The notes: generated by a model from the letters alone, not told the origin. Shown: positions 43,184 to 54,884, counted from the first letter of the stretch. The stretch is 64,000 nt of DNA from Glebionis coronaria (GCA_025667525.1 CM046882.1:549022630-549086629), one strand, 5' to 3'. Translations and numbers: made by a program.

Positions 43184-43378
43184 TGTGTGTGATATGACGG
43201 CCATAAAACCCTAACTATGAGAAATATGATGTATATAAGCTCCAACAACTTTGAAGGATTGACAGGAAAGACCCTCAAACTCCTACACACTTGACAAACA
43301 AGTTAGTAACCAAAAAAGGTTAGATAAGTAACCCTCAAGATAGAAAAAGGTTGTAAATCATAGCCAAACTATCCAACA
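42894..43378 (-). repeat. 5' LTR of Copia-D (485 bp)
   Basis: On the minus strand it starts TGTTGGATAGTTTGGC and ends GATTTTTACA next to the primer site. Only one copy is in the window. It contains the GA/GT microsatellite at 43138-43190. Confidence 0.82.
43138..43190 (+). repeat. (GA)n(GT)n microsatellite in the Copia-D LTR
   Basis: About twenty GA dinucleotides run directly into about five GT dinucleotides. Confidence 0.95.
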
Positions 43379-45301
43379 GAGTGCAATATGTGCGATCATA
43401 CAGGATCGCCGTTTAACAAGGGCCTTCAAATTTCATGTCCTTCTAGTATATATATAGATAATATGATGCTCGAGCTTAATTAATTCATAAAAAATTTCAT
43501 ACACGTGTATATTGTTTTTGTGTTAAAGGGTCTCTTGGCGGTGATAGCACAGGCCACCAAAATCCACGAGACAACCCTGAATATCTATAATCTTTCATTG
43601 ATTGATTAATGTAATTAAGGTGATTTACTAAACAAGCATCTTCAATGGGGAGGTTTACACATGACTTTTCACTATTTAAAAGAGCTATTAAAAGACTTTA
43701 TGCATTGTGATAAAGGGTTTACAAACAACTTTTTGAATAAAGACTTTGCATATGCAAAGTAGTTTATAGAAATTCATAAACCTATTTGCATTAATTAAAA
43801 AGTTTTTGTATAACTTTTTAGCATTGAAGAAAATTTTGGAAAATGATCTTTTTAATTAAGATAATAAATGACATAATTAATATATTAAATGCATAAAATC
43901 TTTTAAAACTTTATGCATTGAAGATGCTCTAATAGTGTCATTGTGTCACTAGTATTTTGGTTATTTCAAACGTGCTATCTTTAAAACACATCAGCAACAA
44001 GTATTATATCAAAACAAAATCTAAATTTCTGTAGCATATAATAAAACAAAAGCAAGTAGACCTATAATAATGGAACATGAAAAGAACTTCGAAATCAATT
44101 TTGTATGATTGATGAAATTGACATAAAGATATCTTATTTGGAAACTTATGCAAATGCTTTTGTTACACTACTATATGACAACTTAAATAATGGTTTAATT
44201 TTCAGCCGTTTAATCTTTTGTGGTATTAAATTTAAATTAAAGGTTATTGCATTATCTAAGAATGTTATAGGTTTATAGAAATCTATCAAAATTAGCTTAC
44301 CTTAGATGATACTAATTTTCAAAAAACCCGTAAATTCATTAGAGAGATCTTTTAGATTAAAAGCTGAAAGTTTGAGTGCCAACTTCTGTCTACTTCGGTT
44401 GGTGTCCTACTGGGTTAAAAGAGTTGTTAGAACTTTTTTTAATGAAATAGACAATGCTAAAAAACACCCGAGTGAAGAAGTTCATGCCAATTCACATCTT
44501 TTGTGGATACATTTAAAGAAATCATTTACAAAAAATAGATCGTATATTTTCAAATTCGTACGAATTAATTAAACATATTTCAAACAAATTCTCAGTTTGA
44601 GTTTCCATATATGCCATAAGAATGGTATGAGACAATGTGAGTTCATTTGAGATTAGTCGATTACTAAAACTGGCATGTTAATTTTTTACCCTGCCGGTAA
44701 GCGATTGACATGCACATCGGCAACGAAGGCCACAATGTCATTAGCTTTGATGTTTTCCATTTTCACAGCAAAGATGTTGGGCGGAGTAGTGTGGCACCCT
44801 TTCTGTAGCAGGACACTCAGACATATCAGGGCTTTCCTAAAATATGTAAAGAATGACGGACGATAATTACATTTACATGTACACCTGAGTCGAAGACCCG
44901 CCTGCCACCCTAAAGAACTAAAAGAAGGTTGTCTTTGACATACATCGCCTTCCACCCTGACCAAATAACCTGAACATGGAAAAACTCATTCGTTTATCGT
45001 TTACATATAGTAAGATACACCCAAATAACCAAACATCAGTAAATACAACACAAATCTCCTCCATTACTACTAATTCAGCACCACAATCCATAAACATTCA
45101 ACAACAAAAAGAAAACCAAAAAAAGATCCATAAAACAAGGTAGTCGATATCATAATTTTCTTCCTTTGTTCACCCTATCTGAAAGAAATTACCCTGAGAT
45201 AATATTAATAGATACATATAGGTGACATAAATATATCACCCCTTTTTCACCTGTCGATTTTTCTTTACCTTTTACTTTTTCATATATTCATCCTTCACAC
45301 T
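43379..45301. other. Intergenic region between Copia-D and the kinase
   Basis: AT-rich sequence with one MITE-like element (43635-43928). The first part next to the gene (about 45000-45301) is probably kinase 3' UTR. A 92-codon minus-strand frame at 44686-44964 has no recognisable domain and no supporting context. Nothing else is supported. Confidence 0.6.
43635..43928. mobile_element. Small MITE with AGCATCTTCAATG inverted ends
   Basis: AGCATCTTCAATG at 43635-43647 is exactly inverted at 43916-43928, bounding a 294-bp AT-rich segment with palindrome-prone interior (repeated TTTATGCAT, CTTTTTAAT). No clear target duplication was found, so the superfamily is uncertain. Confidence 0.55.
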
Positions 45302-48071
45302 TCAATCGGTAGTCATTGGTTGACTCATGCAGCACCTGAACCTAGCCTTTCTCACTGTAGTCATGATCTCGGTCTCAGCATGTTCCAGCATTCTCACTAT
45401 TTCGGTGAACGGTGGCCTCACATCTGAATTCCCGTCCCAGCAACGAACCATTATTTCGCCAAGTACTGGAAGACAGTCGTGAGGGATGGTGGGGCGCACG
45501 CCTTTGTTGACCACAGCAAATGCTGCCTGCACAGCTGTCATGTTTTGGAATGGAAGCATTCCGGTGATGAGCTCCCAGAGGACTATCCCGAAGCTGTAAA
45601 CGTCTACTTTCTGTGTGTATGGCCTATGCTGGATCATCTCCCTGTAAAACAAGATATGTTTAAATGTGTACGCATATGATATACACAGAAGTTACATTTG
45701 ACCGATTTGCTTATGTATGTGTTAATCCAGTTTATGTTTTGCCTCTAACAGGTCAAACTGGTATGCTAACGAAAACAATTGTCTAAAAAACATGTTAAAA
45801 GTTCCCACAACATATTATTTAGGAATAAAACATACTAACTAATTTAATTCAGGAAATTAGACAGGCTACTTTTCAAAGAAAAAAGTAATAAGCTTCAGAC
45901 AAAAAGCGTCACGAATCAACCCGACCCTGACAGGTACCAAAATGACTCATTTAGTATCCATCTGTTGATTTGGCACCATATGCACTTTTTATATGTTAGT
46001 GTATACCGCCATCCTACCATGTAAAATATTAAATGCAAGAATAATACGTACACAGATATACCATCTCTAATAGATCTCTGATTATGCGCATGTTAACAAT
46101 TGATTCGAACAATTTATTTCGAAACTAGCCGAATCAAGTTGCAAATAATTAATATCGGATGAACACGTCAGATAGAATAAATTTAGCTAAAGTTGAAATA
46201 GGTTCATCGAATCAAAACTCGGCTAACGTGTATTTAAACGGTTAAAGTATGCCTAAATCATTTAAACCAAAGGCCTCTTGGCCCAGCGGTATGTGAGTGG
46301 CCCTCTAACCTAAAGGTTGTGGGTTCAAGTCTCGTTGGAGACATGTGAGATAGAATTTGTGAGATATTTGGCGTCTGTTGTAAAAAGTTGCTGTTCCAAA
46401 AAAATGCTTAAATCATAATTTTAAAACTTATTATGTTGATTTTTTTTTGAACGGCTTATTATGTTGATTATATATCATATTTAATAGACTAATCACCTTC
46501 CAAACACAAACGCGTTAATGACTTGGCTCCACCAGACTCGAAACACTTTGACCCACCATATAAAAATTATACATTTTGGCAAAGCCGTCTGTTTTGCTAC
46601 CTCTACATTCCATAATAGCCAAAAAAGAGTAAATTGCACGAATGGTTGTCGCATTTTCTCAGATTTTCCTTTTTATCCATCCCAATATGAAGTTGCACCG
46701 CACGCACATGTGATTTGCATTTAATTACATCGCTAGATAAAGAGCCGTTGCATTTGACAACCCAGCTGTAAAACATTTCTGAAGGCCAAATAATCATTTC
46801 GAAATCGTTTTAGCTCAAAGGTTTATAAATAAATCCATTTATAAACCTAAGGGACTAGAGTTGCGAGTTAGGGGTAAAACGGCCATTTAATAGATTTTGA
46901 TAGTTGCTAAATCTGACGGTCATTTGATGAGCTATGTAACAAGAACCAAACCACTTGTGGAGCAGTGCAATCTCAAGTTGGAGAGACATAAAGTAAAATC
47001 CCGAGAAAACTCGAGGAGCATTTGCGTTAACTTACACAAATATGGAAAGAAAAAAGTCTCACGAATAAGACACTCATATTAGTCCAGAACTCGACAAAGA
47101 GGGCAAAAAAAAAAAAGATATAAAAAATGACAAACTATTTAGAAAAAAGTCAAGTGAGCTTACGGGGCCATCCAGCGGTAAGTCCCTGTCTCTGGTGTCA
47201 TTCCTTCGGTCTGCACCTCAATTCTAGCAACACCAAAGTCAGCAATCTTAATCGACTTATCAGCCGAAATTAAAAGGTTGTCTGATTTCAAATCCCTATG
47301 AATCAATCCAAGTGCATGTACATGCTCCATCCCTCTAGCAACATCCAACGCCTGCTTAACCGCCAATTTCAAAGGCACCGACCTATTCTGCCTTTTAGTC
47401 AGAAACTGTCTAACAGAACCACCTTTTGCATACTCGGTCACAATACACCAAACCATTGGTTTCCTACAACCACCGATAAATCTAACAATGTTTGGATGCT
47501 TTAATCTCGCAAGCATTATAACTTCTTGTTGAAACTGTTGTTCCATTAACTGCGCTCTATCTAAATCATTTTCTGGTTTTTCAAGAAGCTTAATAGCAAC
47601 ATCTATACCATTGTAAGTACCTTTATAAAGCTTCCCAAACGCACCTTGTGCAAAAGCGGGTCCCATACTAAGTTTCCTTAAATCAATTGTCCAATCATCA
47701 AAATTCTCGAGCCCTTCAGTAGGAAACCGAGGGTCCAATAAAGCTCGAGCCAAAGCATCATCACTTAACCCTTGTGAAACGCGTCCTCTATTCACACTCA
47801 GATCTGCGGTGTAATTTTTGGTACGTTTGAGACCCTGGTGGTTTAATATCCGAGTGTGAGATTCATTGGACCCAACACTGCTATTATCAAGAGACATAGC
47901 AACTGACCCTCCACCGTTGCTCATTTGTAAGCTGTTGAAACTGTCGATTGACATGTTTGACCCTTCACCGAGTTTATGATAAAACCCTTGTGATAAATCA
48001 ACAAAATTATCATGACCGTTGTTTAGGCCCATCATGCCCGTAAACTTTGGAGCCTCTATCATTTTTTCCAA
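45302..48071 (-). CDS. STY13: STY13-like Raf-type serine/threonine protein kinase
   Basis: Two coding exons, 48071-47164 and 45641-45302, give 415 residues. The donor GTAAGC and acceptor TTTTACAG fit, and the phase joins Met-Ala-Pro to Glu-Met. The N-terminal ~125 residues are Ser/Gly/Asn-rich; the kinase domain follows. It shows the Gly loop ([11 protein letters not shown], about 142-151), Lys161 in VAIK, Glu183, the HRDLKSDN loop (Asp260), DFG at 278-280, and the APE motif split by the intron. The C-terminus [12 protein letters not shown] is also seen in Arabidopsis STY13/AT2G24360. Family members are cytoplasmic Raf-like kinases; STY8/17/46 relatives phosphorylate chloroplast transit peptides, but the substrate here is unknown. 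All catalytic residues are present and no stops occur, so the gene looks functional. Confidence 0.95.
45642..47163 (-). other. Kinase coding intron (1.5 kb)
   Basis: Bounded by GTAAGC at the 5' side (47163) and TTTTACAG at the 3' side (45642). It interrupts the Pro codon of the APE motif. The intron is AT-rich and contains an antisense SINE at 46262-46403. Small frames in it are not coding. Confidence 0.9.
46262..46403 (+). mobile_element. tRNA-derived SINE in kinase intron
   Basis: The body begins near GGCCTCTTGGCCCAGCGGTA, an A-box-like sequence, and has a B-box-like GGTTCAAGTCT about 35 bases later, as in RNA polymerase III promoters. It ends in an A run after TGCTGTTCC. Direct repeats flank it: ATGCCTAAATCAT (46249-46261) and ATGCTTAAATCAT (46404-46416), 12 of 13 identical. 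It lies opposite to gene transcription. Confidence 0.8.
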
Positions 48072-48131
48072 CTCTCGTTACCCCTTTAGCATGCGTAAAA
48101 GGTCAAACTTTGATACGTCTAACCAAGAACC
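48072..48131 (-). other. STY13: Kinase 5' UTR, second exon
   Basis: About 60 nt upstream of the ATG, preceded by a good acceptor (TTTGGTGTAG at 48132-48141). It has no upstream ATG in frame without a stop. Confidence 0.6.
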
Positions 48132-50151
48132 CTACACCAAAGTTTTCCACAAGTCAGGTTTTCACATATGTTGTTCACAAAGAAAAAAAATGCACATATA
48201 AACATATACAAGAGCCACAATAGAACCGATACCAAGTACTATTAAAGGAACGTAAGTATTCTACTTCGAATACCATAAACAACATACAGATCGTAAGTTA
48301 ATAGAGAAAATTCTGAACATTTAAGCAATTACCAATAAATGAAACAAAGTTGCTTCTTTTGAAGCAATTGCCATATCAATATATCATGTTCAACAACGCC
48401 TAACTAATCCACCATATCAACAAACACAAATTAATTTCTGTATAGATGCACAAAAACACGAAATTCCAAGATGTTATTACATGTCTTTACAGAGTCTAAC
48501 AATGAAGACTGGCATGCTTATAAATGTGACTATATCATCAATTTAAAATTAAATGACGCAAACTCGTCCTAAACATAGTATTCAAGGTTAGGTCACCGCT
48601 TGAAAATGGTATTGACCAAGATTTTCTTGTTTGTATTTTTAGCTATAAGATCTATAACTACGAACATATACATTGTGTAAGTTCGATATACTCCCTAGAG
48701 AAAAAAAAACAGATGATGTGTCTTTTGAGTCGAAAATCACTGGTTATGTAATTTCAATCGGATGCTCCTCGTGGCTTCGTATCTACATGTTCCTAATATA
48801 TGAAAAGTTTGTTTCAGTTTATATATGGTAAACCATCAAAGTTGCTACATTTTCCTTTTGCCTCTTAACAAACAACGTTGAGATTGTATAGCTTTCCAGT
48901 TTCAAAATGACAACCCTTTACCAAATAAATTGACGGTTTGACATAAAATTTGGACGTTTCAAGCGGAAACATACCTACTCTTATAAAAGCTGACATAACA
49001 TAATAAAATCCACAGGTCACATATTACAAATTTTAATTTCAAAGAGACACAGGAGTTCTACTTGTAGCTCAATTAATTCACAGAAAGAAAACGACAATTG
49101 ACCTTACCTATGAACTCACAAACAAACAAAAAATTCAGACTCAAAACGGCTAACGATCATCATTAACGTATCTCGATTGCAGATATCTTGCTCACAAAAC
49201 ACATTACAACCCTAACAATCATTTTCATTTAATTTCATAAAGACACAATCTTTTACACCAATAGCTCATTCGCAACCACAAAAAGATCATATCTTCAACA
49301 AATCCTTAATCATCATTCCCAATAATTAACACCTCAGATAATTCACAAAGACGCCTTTTTAACGCCAATCAGCTCATTAATTAACACAAATAATCTATCT
49401 GTACCTAAAACAGCTAAAAATCATATCCTTAACAAAATCCTGAATATTCATTACCAATAATTAAACCCTGATTATCATTTCCAACTAACCCTAACTATCA
49501 TTTTCATTTACTTTCTAAAGACACAATCATTTACGCCAATCAACTCGTTATGAAACACAAAATGATCATATCCAGACTTCAAAACACCTAAAGATCGTAC
49601 CTATAAGTCTTTAAAAAATCACTAATCATCGTTTCCACAAAATTACACAATCAAAAACCTAAAATTTATCATTTCCAGCTAATCGTAATCAAATAACAAT
49701 CACGCAAAACACTGAAAACAGCTCAATTAACACCATAACCACAAAACCCCCAAATTTAACAATAAAACCAATACAAAACAATCAAAACCATCAAAGATCA
49801 AAACTTTTTAACAATCAAACAAGAACCATATGATCAAAACACTAAAAAGACACCAATTAACCTTAATCCATAACCAAAAAAACCCCAGATTAAAGCAAGA
49901 CCACTTCAAACACCTAAAAAACATTAAAAATCACATCTTTATAACAATCAAACCATACCCATGTAATAAAAACACTAATTTACAACCAAAAAGCCTCTAA
50001 ATTTCAACAAAACCACTTCAAAAACACCAAAGATCACATCTTTTGAACAATCAAACAACACCCATGTAATCAAAAGAGCTAAAAAGATTCAAATTAGCAC
50101 TGATCCATGAAAAAAAGTGAAAAAAAAGTGCTGAAAGAAGGCAAAACTTAC
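48132..50151 (-). other. STY13: Predicted 5'-UTR intron of the kinase (about 2.0 kb)
   Basis: A GTAAGT donor at 50151-50146 (after CTCCAATTT) and an acceptor at 48132 bound 2.0 kb of AT-rich sequence with no ORF. Long first introns in 5' UTRs are common in plant genes. The splice sites are read from sequence only. Confidence 0.55.
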
Positions 50152-50330
50152 AAATTGGAGATATGATGGTTTAATTGAAGATTGTGATGAAAATAATTGA
50201 TGATTAAATGATGAAAATGAGAAATGAAATGAAATGGTGTTTGTTGACTATCAAAGTCTTTGTGAGAGAGAGAGAGATGATGAATGAGAGAAGAAAAGCA
50301 AACAACAACAACAACTGGTCTTCCTTCTCT
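50152..50330 (-). other. STY13: Predicted kinase first exon (5' UTR)
   Basis: In gene sense this is a CT- and TTG-rich stretch containing a CTCTCTCTCT run and no long ORF. It looks like a plant 5' UTR. The upstream edge is approximate. Confidence 0.5.
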
Positions 50331-50339
50331 TGTTTTTTT

Positions 50340-50370
50340 TATTTTTTTATTTTTTTTATATTTTTTGTTT
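50340..50370 (-). promoter_or_regulatory. STY13: Possible kinase core promoter
   Basis: An A/T-only stretch on the minus strand includes TATAAAA (plus positions 50354-50360), about 25-30 bases upstream of the predicted 5' UTR. The surrounding poly-A/T makes this weak. Confidence 0.3.
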
Positions 50371-50573
50371 TTTTTAATTGAATTTTGTTTTTATTCTTGG
50401 CATCAAGGTCAGCATCACACCATTCACCCATCATCACTAATTTTATCAAGAAATATGATAGTAATTTTTTATTTGAGAACTAATCAAGATTATTGAAATA
50501 TTTGAACATTTTTAAGTCTAAATTTGTGTATTGATTTATAAATACAGATTTTAACTTGTACAAAGCACAAGAT

Positions 50574-50881
50574 AAAAAAATAAAAATAAAAATATATTTA
50601 AAATTTACAGAAAAATTAAAGAAAAATGACTCACAAAATTTTATGACTTTTAATGTATTTTTTTGTATTTTTCTATAGATCCTCCTCGACTTATATATCT
50701 TGTATCTTTATGACAATATGATCCTCCAAGTTATAAAAAAATAAAAAGTATATATTTAAAATTTACAGAAAAATTCAAAAAAGTACTCAATGACTTACAA
50801 AATTTTATGACTTTTTATGTACTTTTTTGTATTTTTCTATAGATCCTCGACTTATATCTTGTATCTTTATGACAATATGAT
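50574..50881 (+). repeat. Tandem duplication, about 158-bp period
   Basis: TTTAAAATTTACAG occurs at 50597 and 50755. The same downstream order (CAAAATTTTATGACTTTT, TTTGTATTTTTCTATAGATCC, CTTGTATCTTTATGACAATATGAT) follows each time with small indels. Confidence 0.85.
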
Positions 50882-51289
50882 ACTGTTATAAAAATTCGTT
50901 TATAAAATAGTGTGTTTTTAACTACAATCAACAAAATACTGTAGTGCATGTTTGAACATGAACTTAGGCGAATTTTTAATCTTCCTATCATTTAATTTCT
51001 TATTTTTCTATAATGTTTTGATTATATACTTAGGCATGTTTGTCGAATATAGTTACGGTTGAAGCTTGAGCTTGAGCTTGAGCTGAAGCTACAACTTTTA
51101 CATTTATGATTTTGAAATGATAAAAGAAAACAGATAATAAGTTTAATAATTAAAACGTAAAGTAGAGTAAATTACACGTATCGTTTCAACGTTTTACATT
51201 GATTTCTAACGTATCGTTTCAACGGTTTATGTTGATTTTCATGTATGTTTTGTTTAAACTCTTTTCCAGCTTGGACAATCCTTATCTTT

Positions 51290-51356
51290 GAAATGCTTAA
51301 TACTCATGGTCTTTTAACATATGTTTATTCAAGAGACCATGAGTGTTAAGCATTTC
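51290..51356 (+). repeat. Near-perfect hairpin with 25-26 bp arms
   Basis: The arms GAAATGCTTAATACTCATGG... (51290-51314) and ...CCATGAGTGTTAAGCATTTC (51331-51356) are inverted copies with about two mismatches, separated by 16 bases. Confidence 0.8.
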
Positions 51357-51928
51357 CATTTATATCAGGAAAAGGTCAAAGGGGCCATACATGAAAGGTC
51401 AAGCAAACTACATGAGCGGTTCACTTATTTTCTTTTAAATTCAACTTTTAACAAGTTTTATGATTATGTGTCCTTTTTTTACGTTAAAAATTTTTCGATT
51501 TCTAAACAGTTGTATTATATCTATATAATATATATGGGAGTTCGTATTTTTGTTGTTAAACGGTCGTTACAGATTTTACGTAATTGGTCCTTCATGTTAT
51601 AGTCTGTCGCAAAGTTAGTCAATGACTAACTTATCAATGGAACACTAACGTAGAGACTAATTTTGTAAAAATAGAAGACAATTTATGAAAATAGTCCTTG
51701 AATTTGTCGATTTGTTACAAGGTTAGTCTATTGTTAACCTCGACCTAAAATACCTTAACGAAACACAGGTATACACTCCTCGTTTTAATACATCGATGAC
51801 ATGTACCACATTCTCTTAGTTTTTAAGACTTTATAATATAATTTTTTTTACTCAATCTTGACCTTAATTAATACATGACATATGCTTTATGAAATATGTA
51901 GTAAACAAAAAGTATACTATATGAACAT

Positions 51929-52619
51929 TGTTGGGTCATGAAGATATAATAATATATGTTTGAAAGTCATCTCAAGCCTAAGAAGACGCATGCGTAAAAC
52001 GTTAAACAATAAATAATTAATATTGTATTAATATTAATTATAGTTGACAATTAACACAAGGAAAGGAAAGTCGAATAAAAGGAAACATGGGAGTCCCTCT
52101 CTTGTTTTGTCTAGTCGGCCGAACCAAAAACCCCAAAAGACTTTTAGGCTTGTTTGTTTGATCACCAAGCAACTACAAGTATATAATGAGGTTAGTTCAT
52201 TGTTTTGATACAAGTGTAAAACCTAAATCACTCATCTCTTTCCCTCTCTTGTGCGATCGACCGAAACAACCCTAAGGGGTATTCGGTTTGTGCGATCGAC
52301 CAAAAGCAAGAAACCAATAGGTTTCATTCGTTGATTGATTCAAGCGGTTTGGTTTATTGGTTGTTCAACACATATGTACCAGCATACTTATTGCTTGTTT
52401 AAACATATTGTATGTGTATACTTAGAGAGATCATTGTTTGATCTTTATTGGGGTTTTGGTTATTTGGTTATACGATAAAGGTGATTTAATCCGTTGCTAA
52501 AAGGTACTCTTTTTTTATCATTTGTTAATTACTTGTCTATACGTGATCTTATTTATTCCGATGCGTACGCGTGATTATTAACGTGTTAATATGGTTACGG
52601 GGTTTTATAAATCCTAACA
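51929..52619 (+). repeat. Copia-type LTR, single copy (691 bp)
   Basis: It begins TGTTGGGTCATGAAG and ends ATAAATCCTAACA. The following TGACATCATGAGCC resembles a degenerate initiator-Met primer site. No second LTR or pol sequence lies in the window, so it is a truncated or non-autonomous element. A TATATAATGAGG block near 52182 may be its TATA box. Confidence 0.6.
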
Positions 52620-52902
52620 GTGACATCATGAGCCGTTCGTATAGCTTTTAAATAACATTATAAAACGAAAGATCTAAAATTGTGTAAACTTAATATGATG
52701 TTGTATGATTCTTTTATTTGATGATTAGGTTTTTATAAACCCGAATTAGGGTTAATAATATAAATTAGGCAAACCCTAAGTTGTATGCAATTTGTAGTTA
52801 TAAATATGTTGTTAATTAGTCGTTATTTATCACTTTATTAATCGTTAATATGATGGATCCATGGGAATCATGCAAGTTTATCATGGATCATATGTTCTTG
52901 AT
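52620..52902 (+). other. Leader-like sequence after the orphan LTR
   Basis: Noncoding sequence from the degenerate primer site to the inserted inverted-end segment. It likely resumes at 56435. Confidence 0.45.
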
Positions 52903-53144
52903 ACTAGAAGGGTACCCGCGCGATGCGGCGGCGGGTACCCTGTGATTGGACCAGTCTGAAAATAATGTCGATCAGATCCGGTTCACTTATTTTTATAATT
53001 TTTGGACGAATTTCTCCGGATCGTTTTCGAACGAATTTTATTTGACATCCGAACCGGTGACCACCTTGTTCCTGCTTGAATCTATGGTCCAGTTTGATTT
53101 TCAAAACTATATAAATTAGCATATAATTTTATAAACTTTGTGTC

Positions 53145-53547
53145 TAGGAGTGGGAATCGGGTTCGGGTTAATCGGGTAGGGTCTAATTCGGGTCAAGGCT
53201 GAAAATAAGTTACCCAAACCTGACCCGATTTGAACTCGGGTTACAAGGGTTCGTGTCGGGTCTACTCGGATCGGTCAATTCGGGTCCATAGTGTTGGGTA
53301 AAACAAAAACTTTTTTTACCATTTTTTAATATAAATTATATATAATTTAAATAAAAAAAATCTTACTCGGGTCAATCAGGTTGACCCAAACCTCAGTTAC
53401 ACAAAAATTAAATTGCCCGATACCCGTCCAATTTTAATTCGGGTTAGTCGGGTTGGCCCGATTAACCCGAAGAATTTGTACCCGAGTAACCCGACCCGAA
53501 TATACTCGGGTTGGTTTCAGGTAGGGTCGGCTTTTTTAACACCCCTA
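53145..53547. mobile_element. hAT-type MITE with CGGGTT-rich interior (403 bp)
   Basis: It starts TAGGAGTG and ends AACACCCCTA, flanked by 8-bp duplications TTTGTGTC (53137-53144) and TTTGTGTT (53548-53555), differing at one base. The interior is dense in CGGGTT/AACCCG, giving many self-complementary segments. There is no transposase. An 8-bp duplication and TAGGGGTGTT-like ends fit hAT. Confidence 0.78.
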
Positions 53548-53663
53548 TTTGTGTTTGTAATTAGTTTACATAATGTGCATAACTACATGTATTTTTCATT
53601 TTATGGGTGTTTCTAAAAATAATATTATTAGTTAGTTTAATGTATTAAGATGTGTTTTAAGAA

Positions 53664-54875
53664 GGGTTAATATACACAAAAGTTACTAATGTTTACCAAA
53701 AAATTCGATTTCGTTACTAAAGTTTAAAACGTTACATATAGGTTACCAAAGTTTGGTTTACCGGCTACGCAGGTTACTACGTATGTATTAACCTATTGAT
53801 ACCTGTAAGCCATCTACGTGGCAGTCTACGTGGCATGGTTAATAGACAACGACGTTACTAAAGTTTGTTAAAAAAATCGATTATGTTACTAAAGTTTAAA
53901 ACGTTACAGATAGGTTACTCAAGTTATTTTTTTATTCTTTAGAAAGGAATTTTACGTTTTCAAACCTGATACGCTTATTTACGTGTTTGAATGTTTTTTA
54001 ACATTTTTAACATTTTTGTTTTACATTTTTATACATAGAAAACATACAAGACATACAAAATGAATAAAATTTATAGAAAATATAAAAAGACATATGAAAA
54101 TGTAGTATATTGATATAACTATTTTATTGAAGTAAGTATAAAATATCAAATATTACGTAATACGTAAAAGAATACAAAAGACAATATTTTTACCACGTAT
54201 CATTATTTTACGAAGAATTTGTAAAGTAAAGTTGATGCAAGGAAATGGAAATTACAAGTGAAAGATAAATTGTAGATAATGTAAGAAAAAAAGAATTTAA
54301 ATGAATTTTAAATAACTTTGCATTATATTAAAAATGAAAACACATCATACACACACTATAAGAAAACAAAAAAACATAAAAACTAATAGATAAATATATC
54401 TAGTGTTAACTATTTTTAATGCATAAGATAATGTAAATAAAATGGGTAAATATACATATTGTTTTAATAAAGAATTACAAAGTTCGGTTAACACAATACA
54501 ATGAAGAAATATGTATAAAGAAATACAAAATATAAAAAAACGGACAAAAACACGAAAAAAGGATGAAATAAATATATATGTATAATTATTTATTGAGTGT
54601 AACTTTTTCTATGGTTTATTAACCCATTTAATAAATTCGTGAATTATAGTAACTTGTTTGTAATGTTTTAAACTTTAGTGATGACGTGGACAAGGGAACC
54701 GGTAAATCTTCCGGTAGGCCGCCTTATGAGTAACTTGAGGATAACTTTTTTAAACGTTCAGTAACCCATAAAATAAACTCGTATACTTGAGTAACCTATC
54801 TGTAACGTTTTAAACTTTAGTAACGAAATCGATTTTTTTAGCAAACTTTAGTAACTTTTGTGTATATATTAACCC
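53664..54875. mobile_element. Mutator-type MITE with long inverted ends (1.2 kb)
   Basis: Inverted ends of more than 85 bp begin GGGTTAATATA(TA)CACAAAAGTTACTAA and run through GTTACTAAAGTTTAAAACGTTAC. The same motif recurs internally at about 53872-53930. Exact 9-bp duplications TTTTAAGAA flank it (53655-53663 and 54876-54884). No transposase is present. Long inverted ends and a 9-bp duplication define a Mutator-like non-autonomous element. Confidence 0.88.
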
Positions 54876-54884
54876 TTTTAAGAA

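Larger units (their letters stand above)
34301..43378 (-). mobile_element. Copia-D: Ty1/Copia element, split by Gypsy-C and Copia-E
   Basis: On the minus strand: 5' LTR (43378-42894), primer site, leader (interrupted by Copia-E), gag, protease and integrase. At 34301 the pol frame is cut by Gypsy-C. RT, RNase H and the 3' LTR are absent from the window and are expected left of base 1. It is the outermost recognisable layer of the nest and lies about 1.9 kb downstream of the kinase stop codon. Confidence 0.88.
50371..51928. other. AT-rich intergenic stretch
   Basis: No gene is supported. It holds a tandem duplication (50574-50881), a GAGCTT-type short repeat at about 51061-51090 and a strong inverted repeat at 51290-51356. 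The ORF at 51321-51602 has no recognisable content. Confidence 0.6.

Noticed and set aside
44686..44964. A 92-codon minus-strand ORF downstream of the kinase with an AG-like acceptor upstream
   Set aside because: No recognisable domain, no ATG or partner exon, and Cys-rich composition that could be chance; left as unassigned.
51321..51602. A 93-codon ORF
   Set aside because: It starts inside the hairpin, is AT-driven, and shows no domain or splice context.
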